From positions 3,038,001 to 3,102,000 of the forward strand of contig OY762444.1 in assembly GCA_963665735.1 (NCBI GenBank): 64,000 nucleotides of DNA, in the 5' to 3' direction. The stretch is from CATOSK01 sp963665735. Lineage in GTDB: Bacteria; Chloroflexota; Dehalococcoidia; Lucifugimonadales; UBA3495. Below the pieces are notes generated by a model. It saw nothing but the letters and a program-made list of their open reading frames with translations. It had not been told where the DNA came from and ran no database searches. Shown one piece after another: positions 7,903 through 16,607 of the stretch. The translations under genes were made by a program, and so were the position numbers. Each line of letters starts with the position of its first letter. Position 1 is the stretch's first letter.

Positions 7903-9666
7903 TTACTGGGTGAACTTCATGGTGTTGGCCCGCAGCCTGGGAGCGTACAGGGGTTGCCAGTCCAGGTCTTCCGCCAAGCCGTAAACCAGTTGGACTTCCA
8001 GCAGGGGTATGAAGATGTGCTGGTTGTGAACGAAGTCGGCAATCTCCACTGACCGCTGCTCCCGCAAGTCTCCGATAGGGGTCGCCGAGGCTACTTGCAG
8101 CTTCTCCCACATATCCGGGAAACAAGCCTTGGAACTGGTGTGGAGGCAGCCCATGCGCCCGTACAGCCGCACCAGCACGTCCAACTGCTCGGTGGAGGTA
8201 GCTACGACGTTGGTATGGGAGGTGGTGAAAGCCGGGCCCGGCGGGTCACGCTGGGCGCAGTCCCAGACGCCTACATAGCTGGGGTCGTCCTTGAACCTGC
8301 CGCAACCGGAACTGGTCAGTTCCTTGAGGCGGGTGCGCTCCACCAACTGAAATTCGGCGTTTACTCCCACTTCCTGCCAGTACTGGACTACGGCTTCCTG
8401 GAACTCCAGGTCACGGCAGCAGTTGCCCGGACGGCTGTAAATGATAATCTTGTTGTCGGGGTCGTATCCGGCCTCTTCCAGCAGTTGCTTGGCCCGCGCC
8501 GGGTCATAGGCGTAGGGCTTGGTGTTCTCGGGGGTGAGGCCGGCCGAACCCGAAGGGGATATGTTGCCCCAGCAGGGCAGCCCTTCCAGCAGGGCGTCAG
8601 TGATGGACTGGCAATCTATGGCCAGGTTAAGGGCCTCGCGAACCTTCTGCTTCTTCAGTTCCGGGTGCCACATGGTATCCGGGATGAGGGCGTAAACCTC
8701 GGTGGTGCCGGACTGCCGCCACTGAGGGACGGACTCCTTGCCCTCGAAACCGATGTCCGCAGCCCAATCGGCTTCGCCGGTCTCTACCATAGCCGTCCGC
8801 ACCAACTGTTCGTTGCGCCAGGTGTTGGTCACGTGCTTGATATGGGGGGCTTGGCCGTCAACGATAGAGGCGTCGGGATTGGGTACGTAGTCCTCGTAGA
8901 GTTCCATCTTGATGTCTATGCCGGGGCGCCACTCGAGGAATCGGTAGGGGCCGATTCCGTAAACCTGGGTGGCCGACTCGTCCTTGGAAACGGTGGAGTA
9001 CCATTCCGGGGGCTGGAAACGGTTGAAAATCATGCCCCGCGGCAGGTTGGGGCAGTCGGCGCCGCAGACCACCCGCACCACGTAGTCGCTGATGACCTCG
9101 CCGGTGATGGGGCCGTGGTTGCCGTAGCTTTGCGACGAGTTGTTAACGTCGCCGTTCTGGTCTATGCCGGCCTTGGCGGTGACGGCGTTCCACGGTTCCC
9201 CGTTGTGGAACTTGACGCCTTGGCGCAGGGTGAAGTCCCAATTGCGGGCGTCCACCTGTTTCCAGCCTTCCACGCCGGACAGGGTGACTACCTCATAGGT
9301 GTCGCTGGTAATCCAGGTCATGGGTTCGTTGACGATTTCGTTGCAAACCGCCGTGTCCAGGGTAGCGTTGCAGGTGGGGTTCCAGGGGTCAACGCTGCCG
9401 GGTTCGGCGGCCATGACGATTACGATTTCGTCCTTGCCGCTGGCGGCCTCTTGGGGAGCGGCTTGCTGCTGGGGAACGGCGGTGGGTTGGGCCACTTCCT
9501 GCGCCGGCGCTTGCGGCTGGGAAACCGGGGCCGCCGGAGCCTGAGATTCGGACGCCGGGGCCGCAGGCTGCGGGGCCGCCGTGCCGCAGGCCACGATAAC
9601 CAGCGCCGCTAACAGAATGGGCAGGAGAACCAGGGCTTTGAGCGTAAGTCTATCGCCAATGACCAC
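7903..9666 (-). CDS. ABC transporter solute-binding lipoprotein, family 5 (peptide/nickel type)
   Basis: About 587 residues from the GTG at 9664-9666, which has GGAGG eight bases upstream. Frames from 9681 or 9708 would add a hydrophilic leader in front of the signal peptide. The signal sequence ends in a lipobox (LVIVAC). A low-complexity Ala/Pro/Gln linker follows, then an SBP_bac_5 domain with VEGWKQVDARNWDFTLRQGV, KFHNGEPWNAV and VREALNLAIDCQSITDALLEG. It is probably anchored outside the membrane and delivers oligopeptides or other organic solutes. No permease or ATPase genes are nearby, so it is an orphan here. Upstream is a good promoter and downstream a strong terminator, so it is monocistronic. 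Confidence 0.9.
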   Translation of the reverse strand: MVIGDRLTLKALVLLPILLAALVIVACGTAAPQPAAPASESQAPAAPVSQPQAPAQEVAQPTAVPQQQAAPQEAASGKDEIVIVMAAEPGSVDPWNPTCNATLDTAVCNEIVNEPMTWITSDTYEVVTLSGVEGWKQVDARNWDFTLRQGVKFHNGEPWNAVTAKAGIDQNGDVNNSSQSYGNHGPITGEVISDYVVRVVCGADCPNLPRGMIFNRFQPPEWYSTVSKDESATQVYGIGPYRFLEWRPGIDIKMELYEDYVPNPDASIVDGQAPHIKHVTNTWRNEQLVRTAMVETGEADWAADIGFEGKESVPQWRQSGTTEVYALIPDTMWHPELKKQKVREALNLAIDCQSITDALLEGLPCWGNISPSGSAGLTPENTKPYAYDPARAKQLLEEAGYDPDNKIIIYSRPGNCCRDLEFQEAVVQYWQEVGVNAEFQLVERTRLKELTSSGCGRFKDDPSYVGVWDCAQRDPPGPAFTTSHTNVVATSTEQLDVLVRLYGRMGCLHTSSKACFPDMWEKLQVASATPIGDLREQRSVEIADFVHNQHIFIPLLEVQLVYGLAEDLDWQPLYAPRLRANTMKFTQ

Positions 9667-9749
9667 AATCGTTACCTCCATCGCAGAATTGGGCTGGCTT
9701 TTCCGCATCTCACCCGGGACTGACGCGGGTTTCGCCCCAGGGTGCCGGT

Positions 9750-9778
9750 AGTTTAACGGGATTTCGCTTTGCCGTCAA
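9750..9778 (-). promoter_or_regulatory. Sigma70-type promoter for the family-5 binding protein
   Basis: On the minus strand TTGACG (9773-9778), a 17-bp spacer and TAAACT (9750-9755). It lies about 85 bases upstream of the chosen GTG start. Confidence 0.55.
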
Positions 9779-9853
9779 AGCGTCCGATGGAAACAGCGCA
9801 ACCGCCGCCGGATAAACCCGCCGGAGTAAACGTCCAAAGGCTTCAAGGACATC

Positions 9854-10348
9854 CTACACGATACGGAAATCCAATTCCCGAATCAAATCCAAAGTGTGCC
9901 TTGAATGGACGTTAAAATGTCGGCATACATCGGGGATATGGCGGTTGGCCCGCGTCCGGCTGGGCCTTGACCGTTCATTGGTGACTACCCGACGATGACC
10001 CACATCTGCCAGAGCGTAGGCGATTAGGAACGGGTCACGCCCGACTTTCTCCACTTCGTCATCAGTCAGGTCATCGGCGTACCCTTCCTCAATGACGCGG
10101 GCCACCAACTCCACCAGTACCTCCTCATCCAGTAGTAGAGCTTCCCGGTGGTTGGTAAGCCAACTTACCAAGGCATCCTCGGCAGTTGGCCGGGGCAAGA
10201 CAATTTCTTCATAAATTTCCTGCGGTACTTTGACTCGTCCCTGCTGGCCCATTTCAACCAGCCAGTCCCAGAACTGGGGTACGCGGTCTATTGGGTAGTA
10301 ATCCCGATTGGCGTCAATGAGGACATTGGTATCCAATAGGTATAGCAT
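9854..10348 (-). CDS. DUF4411 PIN-like toxin of a toxin-antitoxin pair
   Basis: 164 residues starting MLYLLDTNVLIDANRDYYP, the DUF4411 opening with the PIN-domain Asp (LLDTNVLID). Further acidic sites lie in EEIVLPRPTAEDAL and DPFLIAYALADVG, followed by VVTNERSR. PIN proteins are Mg-dependent RNases. The gene sits 9 bases behind the XRE/ImmA-IrrE gene, the usual partner of DUF4411. The operon is therefore most likely an addiction or defence module with the metallopeptidase-type regulator as antitoxin. Confidence 0.85.
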   Translation of the reverse strand: MLYLLDTNVLIDANRDYYPIDRVPQFWDWLVEMGQQGRVKVPQEIYEEIVLPRPTAEDALVSWLTNHREALLLDEEVLVELVARVIEEGYADDLTDDEVEKVGRDPFLIAYALADVGHRRVVTNERSRPSRTRANRHIPDVCRHFNVHSRHTLDLIRELDFRIV

Positions 10349-10357
10349 CGTTGTGGG

Positions 10358-11551
10358 TTAGAACTGGCCGGGCATACCCAGCAAGGGTTCAACTTGCCTG
10401 GGTTTGACTCCCAAAATACGCGCCGCCTTGGAGGTTGACAGCGCATCAGCTCCCATCATGCGTTGTACCAAGTCAGTTATGCGCCGGCCTAGCCGGTGAC
10501 GCCGAACGGTATAGAAGCTGGGGCCGCCTTCTTGTTCCCGCGCTTGAGACCGGGAACTTTCACGCTCAGAATGCCACTGATGCCGGTAATCATCACTAAG
10601 CCGGCCAAAGGTTTCCTGGCTGATGAGGCCCGACCGATAAGCGCGATACGCCACCATGGTACGGCTTAAATTGGCTTTACTGGCGAATGAACTGATGCAA
10701 TCGGATACTGCGCCATAATCCTGGATTTCGGACAGGGCGAGCTTATTCAGTTCCTGTTCCGGCAACAAAAACTCTCCAGCAACTTGGTCGCAAAACTGCT
10801 CCACTTCGTTCTCCGAGTACTCTGCGCTAACCCCGGTCTGTCCCAACAGAAGATGCACTGTTTCGTGCAGCAAGGTAAATGACCAAGCCGGTCTGGCGTC
10901 CTGGTCGTTGATAACAATGAAAGGAGCAACCGGGTCGGCGATGGAAAACCCTCGGAATACCTTGAGGTCAATCGCGGAGCGATAATTGCCCAAGTCGCCT
11001 TTGATAAGTACGAAGATACCCGCGTTTTCGGCTCCGTTCCTCAACAAGCCAAACGCTGAGTCAGCAGTGCGCTCGGCTCGATAAGCGTTCAAGTCCACGC
11101 CCAGGACTGCCCGCAGCGATGCCAAGACTACTCCCGGCCCATCCGCTATCCGGTGAGAGCCGATGAATTCCAGTGGTTCCGCTTCCTCTTCGTCTTCCAA
11201 GACCGCCCGCACCATACTTTGGCGCGCTGTGATGTCCCGAACCAAGGCGTCCAGCAGAGCGTCATCCGCCGGGGAATGTCCGGCTAGCAGTGTGCGAAAG
11301 TCCGCCCCCCGGTTTCCCTTTAAGGGCGGTTTGGACAGGTAGAAAGTAAGCAACGGGCGGCGGTAAACGTCGGCCATCTTGACGACTTGGGCCCGGGTCG
11401 GTTCCTTGGCACCGATTTCCAAAGCCGCCAACTTGTCCAGTGCGGTGGAGGCGCGGCTATCTTGAAATCCCAGCTTTCCGGCTGCTTCTTTTTGGGATAG
11501 ACCCGACGTTTCCCGCGCCCAGACCAAGATTTCCGGCTTTACTTGGGGCAT
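10358..11551 (-). CDS. XRE-family regulator with ImmA/IrrE metallopeptidase domain (COG2856)
   Basis: 397 residues. The N-terminal helix-turn-helix is LVWARETSGLSQKEAAGKLG with KLAALEIGAKEPTRAQV. The middle contains the DUF955/ImmA zinc-peptidase signature with HETVH at residues 229-233 and a downstream EVEQFCDQVAGEFLLPEQ helix. ImmA/IrrE proteins cleave or regulate repressors; in COG2856-DUF4411 pairs this protein is taken as the antitoxin. It starts at the ATG at 11551 and runs into the toxin gene with a short gap. A C-terminal helical region of about 100 residues may contact the toxin (inference). Confidence 0.85.
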   Translation of the reverse strand: MPQVKPEILVWARETSGLSQKEAAGKLGFQDSRASTALDKLAALEIGAKEPTRAQVVKMADVYRRPLLTFYLSKPPLKGNRGADFRTLLAGHSPADDALLDALVRDITARQSMVRAVLEDEEEAEPLEFIGSHRIADGPGVVLASLRAVLGVDLNAYRAERTADSAFGLLRNGAENAGIFVLIKGDLGNYRSAIDLKVFRGFSIADPVAPFIVINDQDARPAWSFTLLHETVHLLLGQTGVSAEYSENEVEQFCDQVAGEFLLPEQELNKLALSEIQDYGAVSDCISSFASKANLSRTMVAYRAYRSGLISQETFGRLSDDYRHQWHSERESSRSQAREQEGGPSFYTVRRHRLGRRITDLVQRMMGADALSTSKAARILGVKPRQVEPLLGMPGQF

Positions 11552-11681
11552 ATTGATGCCATCCTGCCCTGAACTTCAGACTGACTTCGCCGTCGGGAGG
11601 GCAACGAGGTTGTTATACCACCCCGCACACTACGGCCGAAAAACCTCTACAACAATTCTATGAACCGGGGCCAGAGTCCGG

Positions 11682-11891
11682 TCATGTCTGTTCCAACTGC
11701 AAGTCCGACAAGTCCAGGTTCGGGGAGCGTTTTGACAGATAGAGCATTTCTACGCCTACAACTTCCTTGTCTTCGTTGAAGTCCAGCACTACGCCGGGGG
11801 AAACCTCTTCCGACTCTACTATTCGGGAGGTGTCGAGACGCAGGTACAGGGCATCGGCAGAACTATCTATCGTAAGTTTCATTGCTGGCAT
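11682..11891 (-). CDS. DUF2283 family small protein
   Basis: 69 residues (66 if the second ATG at 11882 is used). The sequence KLTIDSSADALYLRL, then SPGVVLDFNEDKEVVGVEML, is the DUF2283 pattern. The family has no settled function and is often next to toxin-antitoxin genes, as here, between the DUF4411 module and a hydrolase. A second protein of similar pattern is at 44605. No strong ribosome-binding site is seen for either start. Confidence 0.8.
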   Translation of the reverse strand: MPAMKLTIDSSADALYLRLDTSRIVESEEVSPGVVLDFNEDKEVVGVEMLYLSKRSPNLDLSDLQLEQT

Positions 11892-11902
11892 CCGGTTTTA
11901 GG

Positions 11903-12700
11903 CTACCCGAAAAACCCCTGGGCCAACTCTATAAACCGTTCCGGCTGCTCGATTTCCGGGCGGTGGCCGCAGTTTTCGATGATTTCCAGGCGGGAGTTGG
12001 GGATGCTGTCGTGGTACAACTGGCCCGCGCTCAACGGCACTATCGGGTCCTGGCGGCCCCACACCAGCAGCGTCGGCAGCCGCTTCAGCCGGGGCAGCAG
12101 CCGCGGCAGCGCCGGATAGTGCATATAGGGCCGCCAACTCAACCGGCAGGAACCTTCCAGCGAACTCTCCCAAACCTCCAGCTGCTCCGGCGTCGGCTCA
12201 TCGGGACAGACCGCCTGGAACTCCGGCGTATTGGCCGGGTCCAGCACGCTGTTGGTGATGTAGGCCCGGGCCACCACCTGGAAGATGTCGTAAATCTCGC
12301 CCTGGGGCGGGCGGACGCCGGTGGCCCCCACCAGGGCCAGCCGCTTGAACTGCTGGGGGCACATCACCGCCATCTCGGCGGCCAGCCAGCCCCCCAGGGA
12401 AAACCCCATCACGTCCACGCCCTCGAGTCCCAGGTCGTCCAGCGCGCCCAGGTACCACACCGCCAGGTCGTGCAGGTTCATCACCCAGTCCATTTCCTCC
12501 GAGTCGCCAAACCCGGGGTGCCACGGGATGTAAAGGGTATGGTTCTGGGCCAGGGCCTGGTGCCAGCGGAGCCAGCCGGGGTGACCCATTTCGTCGTGGA
12601 GAATCAGCAGCGGGTCGCCGGAGCCGCCCTTGACCAGGCGGATTTGGGTTCCGGCGACGGTGACGGTTTCCTCAGTCCAGGCGGGAGTGGTGGCAGCCAT
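11903..12700 (-). CDS. Alpha/beta-hydrolase
   Basis: 265 residues from MAATTPAWTEE (the longer frame begins at 12721). Typical features: PLLILHDEMGHPGW, nucleophile elbow GFSLGG, acid in LLVWGRQDPIVPL, and the late His in IIENCGHRPEIEQPERF. The complete Ser-Asp-His triad and length match haloalkane-dehalogenase/esterase-type family members. The oxyanion-loop HDEMG is somewhat unusual in place of HGxxG. Cytoplasmic. A promoter candidate is about 100 bases upstream, and the gene appears to be transcribed alone. Substrate unknown. Confidence 0.87.
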   Translation of the reverse strand: MAATTPAWTEETVTVAGTQIRLVKGGSGDPLLILHDEMGHPGWLRWHQALAQNHTLYIPWHPGFGDSEEMDWVMNLHDLAVWYLGALDDLGLEGVDVMGFSLGGWLAAEMAVMCPQQFKRLALVGATGVRPPQGEIYDIFQVVARAYITNSVLDPANTPEFQAVCPDEPTPEQLEVWESSLEGSCRLSWRPYMHYPALPRLLPRLKRLPTLLVWGRQDPIVPLSAGQLYHDSIPNSRLEIIENCGHRPEIEQPERFIELAQGFFG

Positions 12701-12795
12701 AAAGTCCCTTTCTTGGCGCAAACGGATGGCGGCGGTTGGCCGCCGGCGCGGGTTGACGGTAGGACCGGCGCAGAGGGGCCGGTTAAGACTGGTTG

Positions 12796-12824
12796 ATTGT
12801 CAAAGAGGCGGGGGCGGTTGTCAA
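12796..12824 (-). promoter_or_regulatory. Promoter candidate for the hydrolase at 11903
   Basis: Minus strand TTGACA (12819-12824), 17-bp spacer, GACAAT (12796-12801). The rest of the 12722-12956 gap shows no gene. Confidence 0.45.
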
Positions 12825-12956
12825 GGTTGGGGGCGTGAAGGTTGGCAGCATCGGCTTACAAAGGGAGAGTCTTGCCCGCTTCCCTGAGCCGTCGGCGGCG
12901 ATGGTACATACCTGGTAGCGCGGGGGCCACCACCCGACGGAAATTCTACGGGGTGT

Positions 12957-13361
12957 TCATGGCATCTCTAACCCCTGGAGTTCAGGAAAGTAGGTGGTGA
13001 AAAACCCTCGGTCCCTTGTCAGAAAGGCGTCCGCTGCCGCCAGAGCGTGAGCGCCGACTAGAAAGTCGGTGATGATGCGGGTTCGAGGCCCTCCGGCGCG
13101 ACGATATTGCTGCCAGCGCAAACCCGCTTCGTATGCGATGGAGGAATCAATGGGAGAACAAACGACGGCAATATCGCTCAACGCCCCGTCCAGCGATGTC
13201 CTGTCGGCGAAGGCTGGGACTAGCTCCGCATACACCAGGTCGCACACCACCAACGCGCCAGCGTCATGGGTGTTCACGAGGCGCGCCTTGGACTGGGGGC
13301 CATGCTCGCTGCCGGAAATGAGTATGTCCAGAAGGACGTTGGTATCTACGGCAGTTATCAT
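12957..13361 (-). CDS. VapC-type PIN-domain toxin
   Basis: 134 residues. The opening MITAVDTNVLLDIL carries the first PIN Asp; ELVPAF has the conserved Glu; TDFLVGAHALAAADAFLTRD holds the later acidic residues. VapC toxins are sequence-specific RNases, often cutting tRNA or rRNA. The ATG overlaps the stop of the upstream antitoxin gene by four bases (ATGA), which is typical translational coupling. Confidence 0.9.
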   Translation of the reverse strand: MITAVDTNVLLDILISGSEHGPQSKARLVNTHDAGALVVCDLVYAELVPAFADRTSLDGALSDIAVVCSPIDSSIAYEAGLRWQQYRRAGGPRTRIITDFLVGAHALAAADAFLTRDRGFFTTYFPELQGLEMP

Positions 13362-13588
13362 CTGCCCCGGATTTCTTCGATGTACTGGTCGACACTGACC
13401 CCTTCTCCGAGAGCATCTTTTCCAAGAGTCCCATATACCCGGTCAACGGGGTGTTGGCCCTCCACACGGCGGCGGATGAGCAGACCGTCGTTGGTGGGAG
13501 TTATTTCCACTTCCACGTTGTGGCCCAGCCCAAAGCGTTCCTGCAAGTGCTTAGGAATAGTAATCTGGCCTCGATTGGATATTCGCAT
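13358..13588 (-). CDS. AbrB/MazE-type VapB antitoxin
   Basis: 76 residues. MRISNRGQITIPKHLQERFGL is the swapped-hairpin AbrB/SpoVT DNA-binding motif, and the acidic C-terminus (DQYIEEIRGR) would bind the toxin. It is first gene of the pair and likely represses its own promoter (family knowledge). It ends in an ATGA overlap with the VapC gene. Confidence 0.9.
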   Translation of the reverse strand: MRISNRGQITIPKHLQERFGLGHNVEVEITPTNDGLLIRRRVEGQHPVDRVYGTLGKDALGEGVSVDQYIEEIRGR

Positions 13589-13660
13589 GATTTCACCCGA
13601 TTCAGGGGGGTAGCGTGACTTTCCCGGAATGGTTGAATTGGTTGAGGTTGGCGGGGGTCG

Positions 13661-14908
13661 TTATGGCGATACTTCTAGTTGCGTGTCCAGAAACTCGAAA
13701 CCCTTGGTTGTCACGCCGAAGAATTTTCCTTCCCCGGAATTGTCTGAGATCAATCCTAGCTCGATAAGTTCCGTTAATGCCCTTTCGTGCTTTGCATCAA
13801 CCCGCCGGTGGCCAGACCTCCCGAATTGTTTCCCGTTGGTCTGAAAAACTTTCCCCAGAGCAGTAGGTATTACATGGATTAAACCCATCTGGTCCTCGCT
13901 TGATTCTGACAATATAAACAAAGCCTCTTCAGTCAACGAGGGGATCATAGAAGGACTTTGCTCCCGTTCTGAGGGTACGTTCCGCCCTGATGTGGACATA
14001 GACACATGGTTGATCGCACCCTCAAAGTCTCCGGCATTATGCCAGTCAGTGCCGTCCAAGTTTACCGGGCAACGGGCGGTCAGTAGTCGCTGGGCCAATT
14101 CTTGACGCCGTTGTGATGATCCATCCATCCGTATGATGTGCAACCCGGAAATGTCAGAAAACGGACGCAGATTTCCGAGTTCTACCAATACCGTCCTGTT
14201 TTGATTTCGTCCCATCGCCATACCAGCCTCGAACAAGACATCGGGCCGAGCTTGCCCTGTTAGCTCAGTTTCGTGAGGTGGGGCACTATCTCCCCTAAGC
14301 TCTTGCCTCAGTCGAGCTTCATCGTCTGGTGTAAAGAGCACCACAACTGCGTGTGCCCGTGAAAAAGCCGCATCCAGTATCTCCCCGATATAAGGCGATG
14401 TCTTCCCCGTAGCCCCAACTGCCTCAGACCATTCAAGAGGATGAAGGTCGCTGGCCCTCAGAAATTCAAACAGGGCATCACGCGCAGCTATGTTCCTGCC
14501 ATGAACAACAAACACCTCCCTAGCATTGGCCGGCGGCACGAGTTCTCGGACAGGTTGCGTATATTCCTGCATCTCACTCCCCGGAGGCCCTGTAATGAAA
14601 TCATCGGTTACGTCCTTCGCTGTGTTCGCTATATCCCAAGATGTTGTTGCCCCGTTTATTAGAATCCCCGATTTAGGACGATTTTTGTCTATAGTCTCCT
14701 TCAATCTTTTGGAGTCTTGTTCGCTCTGGCTTATCTTGACTCTCTGAATGTTATCAGAGGGTATAGTCGTTCCGGCTATAACCAATGGCAGCCCTTGCCG
14801 ATATGGAACCACAAAACGCTGCATCAATTCTTCCAAGGAAAGATCTAGCCTTACCTCGGTACGAGATGGATCGGACCGAGATATTATGCGGACATGATAG
14901 TAGGTCAT
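13661..14908 (-). CDS. Predicted nucleotide-binding TIR-like protein (PF10137 type)
   Basis: 415 residues. The central domain has the TIR-like pattern REVFVVHGRNIAARDALFEFL, HPLEWSEAVGATGKTSPYIGE, AHAVVVLFTPDDEARL, PDVLFEAGMAMGRNQNRTV and SGLHIIRMDG. This family includes NAD-cleaving effectors of CBASS and other defence systems. The ~130 residues before it and the C-terminal winged-helix-like end (KHERALTELIELGLISDN) have no assigned role. The stop of the HsdS remnant overlaps the ATG (ATGA), so it is now co-transcribed with a restriction-system leftover. Base and codon use are clearly less GC-rich than the neighbours, suggesting transfer. A defence role is inference; no cyclase or sensor gene is adjacent. 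Confidence 0.75.
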   Translation of the reverse strand: MTYYHVRIISRSDPSRTEVRLDLSLEELMQRFVVPYRQGLPLVIAGTTIPSDNIQRVKISQSEQDSKRLKETIDKNRPKSGILINGATTSWDIANTAKDVTDDFITGPPGSEMQEYTQPVRELVPPANAREVFVVHGRNIAARDALFEFLRASDLHPLEWSEAVGATGKTSPYIGEILDAAFSRAHAVVVLFTPDDEARLRQELRGDSAPPHETELTGQARPDVLFEAGMAMGRNQNRTVLVELGNLRPFSDISGLHIIRMDGSSQRRQELAQRLLTARCPVNLDGTDWHNAGDFEGAINHVSMSTSGRNVPSEREQSPSMIPSLTEEALFILSESSEDQMGLIHVIPTALGKVFQTNGKQFGRSGHRRVDAKHERALTELIELGLISDNSGEGKFFGVTTKGFEFLDTQLEVSP

Positions 14909-15147
14909 GGGTTTTCACCTGTCCGGATGAATGAATGTGTGCTTGCATTGACCCGCACCCGCCCCGTCAGCAGGACGTTTGCGGTGAATGCTTCCGTAGA
15001 TTGTAGCACATGAGTTTGGCGTCGCGCCCGTTCCAATGTCACATCCACCCCGTCCAGCATCCCGATTATGGCTTGCTGCTCCGGTAATGGCAATGGGATG
15101 GGGAGAGTGGAGTATTCTTCGCATTGATGTTGGTTTGAGCGCCCCAT
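14905..15147 (-). pseudogene. C-terminal remnant of a type I restriction specificity subunit (HsdS)
   Basis: An 80-residue frame carrying STLPIPLPLPEQQAIIGML then DVTLERARRQT, the typical end of an HsdS half with its spacer helix. Intact HsdS is about 400 residues. An in-frame TAG sits only six codons before the ATG, and no upstream HsdS or HsdM sequence follows, so this is a truncated leftover. It overlaps the TIR-like gene by four bases. Confidence 0.72.
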
Positions 15148-15222
15148 CCTTCGATATAGATGCTATCCGACGAAATAATTTTAAGGCAGGAAGGTGCGGG
15201 AAAGTCCGCCGGCCACAGGCAT

Positions 15223-15250
15223 ACTCCTACCCATAATTCTGGGTAGGAGT
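15223..15250. terminator. Perfect 11-bp hairpin downstream of the FMN reductase gene
   Basis: ACTCCTACCCA (15223-15233) pairs with TGGGTAGGAGT (15240-15250) around a TAATTC loop. It lies 10 bases after the minus-strand stop at 15261. There is no clear T-run, so it could be a terminator or an mRNA-end stabiliser. Confidence 0.5.
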
Positions 15251-15260
15251 TAAACCCCCG

Positions 15261-15851
15261 TCACCCCCCGGCTAGGGGCGGGGGGCCTGACGCTTTTGGC
15301 GAGTGGGACAGTTTTTCCTGCATGGCGACTACTGCGGCGGTTAGAGCCTGCAACGACTCTATTGCCGTGGGGTCTGACAGGCGGCCATCGGTGAAGTGGC
15401 GGGACTGCAAGTAAACCGACGTGGGGACGGTGTGCGCCCCAAACCAGGTCAATACCGGGCGCAGTTGGGTATCAACCGCCAGGTAGTGGTGGTCGGTGGC
15501 TCCCATACCCACCAGGCCGCAGACCTTGCCCCGCAGCGCCTCCACCGGCAGCAAGTCCAGCAGGTTTTTCAACGCTCCGGTATATGTAGCCCGGAAAATC
15601 GGCGTACCAATCAGGAACATATCCGCCGCCGTCACCCGCTGCACCACCGCCCCGGTGTCGTCGCCGAAGTCCTCCGGTGGTCGCCCGTCGGCGAAGGAAA
15701 TCCGGTAGTCTCCCAAGTGCAGCAAGTCCGTTTCCACCGGATGCCCAACGCCCTGGCCCGACTCTACCGCCGATTCCAGGGCCAACTGCAACGCCGCGTA
15801 TAACCGGCCCGGCCTGGTCACTGCTCCATGAATCGCCAACAACTTAGCCAA
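15261..15851 (-). CDS. NADPH-dependent FMN reductase (flavodoxin-like)
   Basis: 196 residues from a TTG at 15849-15851, six bases behind a strong GAGGAGG site. The longer frame to 16025 runs through dispersed repeats and is not credible. The flavodoxin-like core is LAIHGAVTRPGRLYAALQLAL, then MFLIGTPIFRATYTGALKNLL, the FMN-binding loop, and GKVCGLVGMG. Such enzymes supply reduced flavin. With several LLM monooxygenases nearby, this could be a donor for two-component monooxygenases (inference; also resembles SsuE). Confidence 0.85.
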   Translation of the reverse strand: MAKLLAIHGAVTRPGRLYAALQLALESAVESGQGVGHPVETDLLHLGDYRISFADGRPPEDFGDDTGAVVQRVTAADMFLIGTPIFRATYTGALKNLLDLLPVEALRGKVCGLVGMGATDHHYLAVDTQLRPVLTWFGAHTVPTSVYLQSRHFTDGRLSDPTAIESLQALTAAVVAMQEKLSHSPKASGPPPLAGG

Positions 15852-15864
15852 CCGACGCCTCCTC

Positions 15865-15983
15865 AATAAGTGCCCTCCCCCTACCAGGGAGAGGGTTAGG
15901 GTGGGGTCATCCCTGCCAGACACATCCATTTTCCGCACCGTTTTCCACCGGAAACGTAGGGGCGCACCGCCGTGCGCCCCTAC
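15865..15983. repeat. Dispersed G-rich repeat and GTAGGGGC palindrome
   Basis: CCCTCCCCCT-ACC-AGGGAGAGGG near 15870, and GTAGGGGCGCAC-CGCC-GTGCGCCCCTAC at 15956-15983. Both belong to families that recur through the window. The remaining bases up to the cupin gene show nothing else. Confidence 0.8.
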
Positions 15984-16172
15984 CCCCAATTCGGAAATAT
16001 CGTTGACCGATGGAAACCAACCCAAAGGCGATTCTCCCTATCCGCCAGGGAGATAGCAGAAGTGAGGGCAAAACCGGCGGCCCGATTGAACCGCCTTAAC
16101 CTGCCGTGTAAAATCAGCGGGAACCAACCCGGCATTTCCAACGACGACCCCAAAGACTAAGGAGGCCCGCTC

Positions 16173-16511
16173 ATGGCTATTTTCCGGCTTTACACCGGCG
16201 ACGATGGCTTGTCCCACATGGAAGAACTGGATATGGCGTCCCACCCGGAATTGACCACGCTGCACAGTTCCAAGGCGGTGGTTTTCCGCTCTTCCGAACC
16301 CGGCTACTTCAGCGACTGGCACAACGCCCCGCGCCGCCAGTACATCATCACCCTGTCCGGCCAGGCGGAAATCGGCTTCCGCGACGGCTCCGTCCAGCAT
16401 CTTGGCCCCGGCGACGTTAACCTGGCCGAGGACATTACCGGCTCGGGCCACACCACCCGCGTCGTTGGCGACGCGCCCCGCGTCACCGCCACCGTCCACC
16501 TGGAAGATTAG
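16173..16511 (+). CDS. Small cupin-domain protein
   Basis: 112 residues, a single cupin barrel. The second half contains RRQYIITLSGQAEIGFRDG and HLGPGDVNLAEDITGSGH. DWHNAPRRQ and the final SGHTT supply His residues where metal ligands are usual. AAGGAGG lies 7-8 bases before the ATG. Followed by a strong terminator, so monocistronic. Small cupins bind small metabolites or act as dioxygenase-like enzymes; no substrate can be named. Confidence 0.83.
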   Translation: MAIFRLYTGDDGLSHMEELDMASHPELTTLHSSKAVVFRSSEPGYFSDWHNAPRRQYIITLSGQAEIGFRDGSVQHLGPGDVNLAEDITGSGHTTRVVGDAPRVTATVHLED

Positions 16512-16542
16512 CCCCACCGCCGGACAGACGATTCAACCGAGT

Positions 16543-16574
16543 AGGGGCGCACGGTTGTGCGCCCCTGTTTTTTT
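16543..16574 (+). terminator. Rho-independent terminator of the cupin gene
   Basis: Stem AGGGGCGCAC/GTGCGCCCCT (16543-16552, 16557-16566) with a GGTT loop, followed by GTTTTTTT. The stem belongs to the dispersed GTAGGGGC palindrome family, showing that a repeat serves as a terminator. Confidence 0.9.
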
Positions 16575-16607
16575 GGGTGTCGCAAAATCAAGCCGCAACC
16601 CCTTAAA

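Noticed and set aside
15852..16025. N-terminal extension of the FMN reductase
   Set aside because: Translated repeats with no family match; a TTG with a strong GAGGAGG site lies at the natural domain start.
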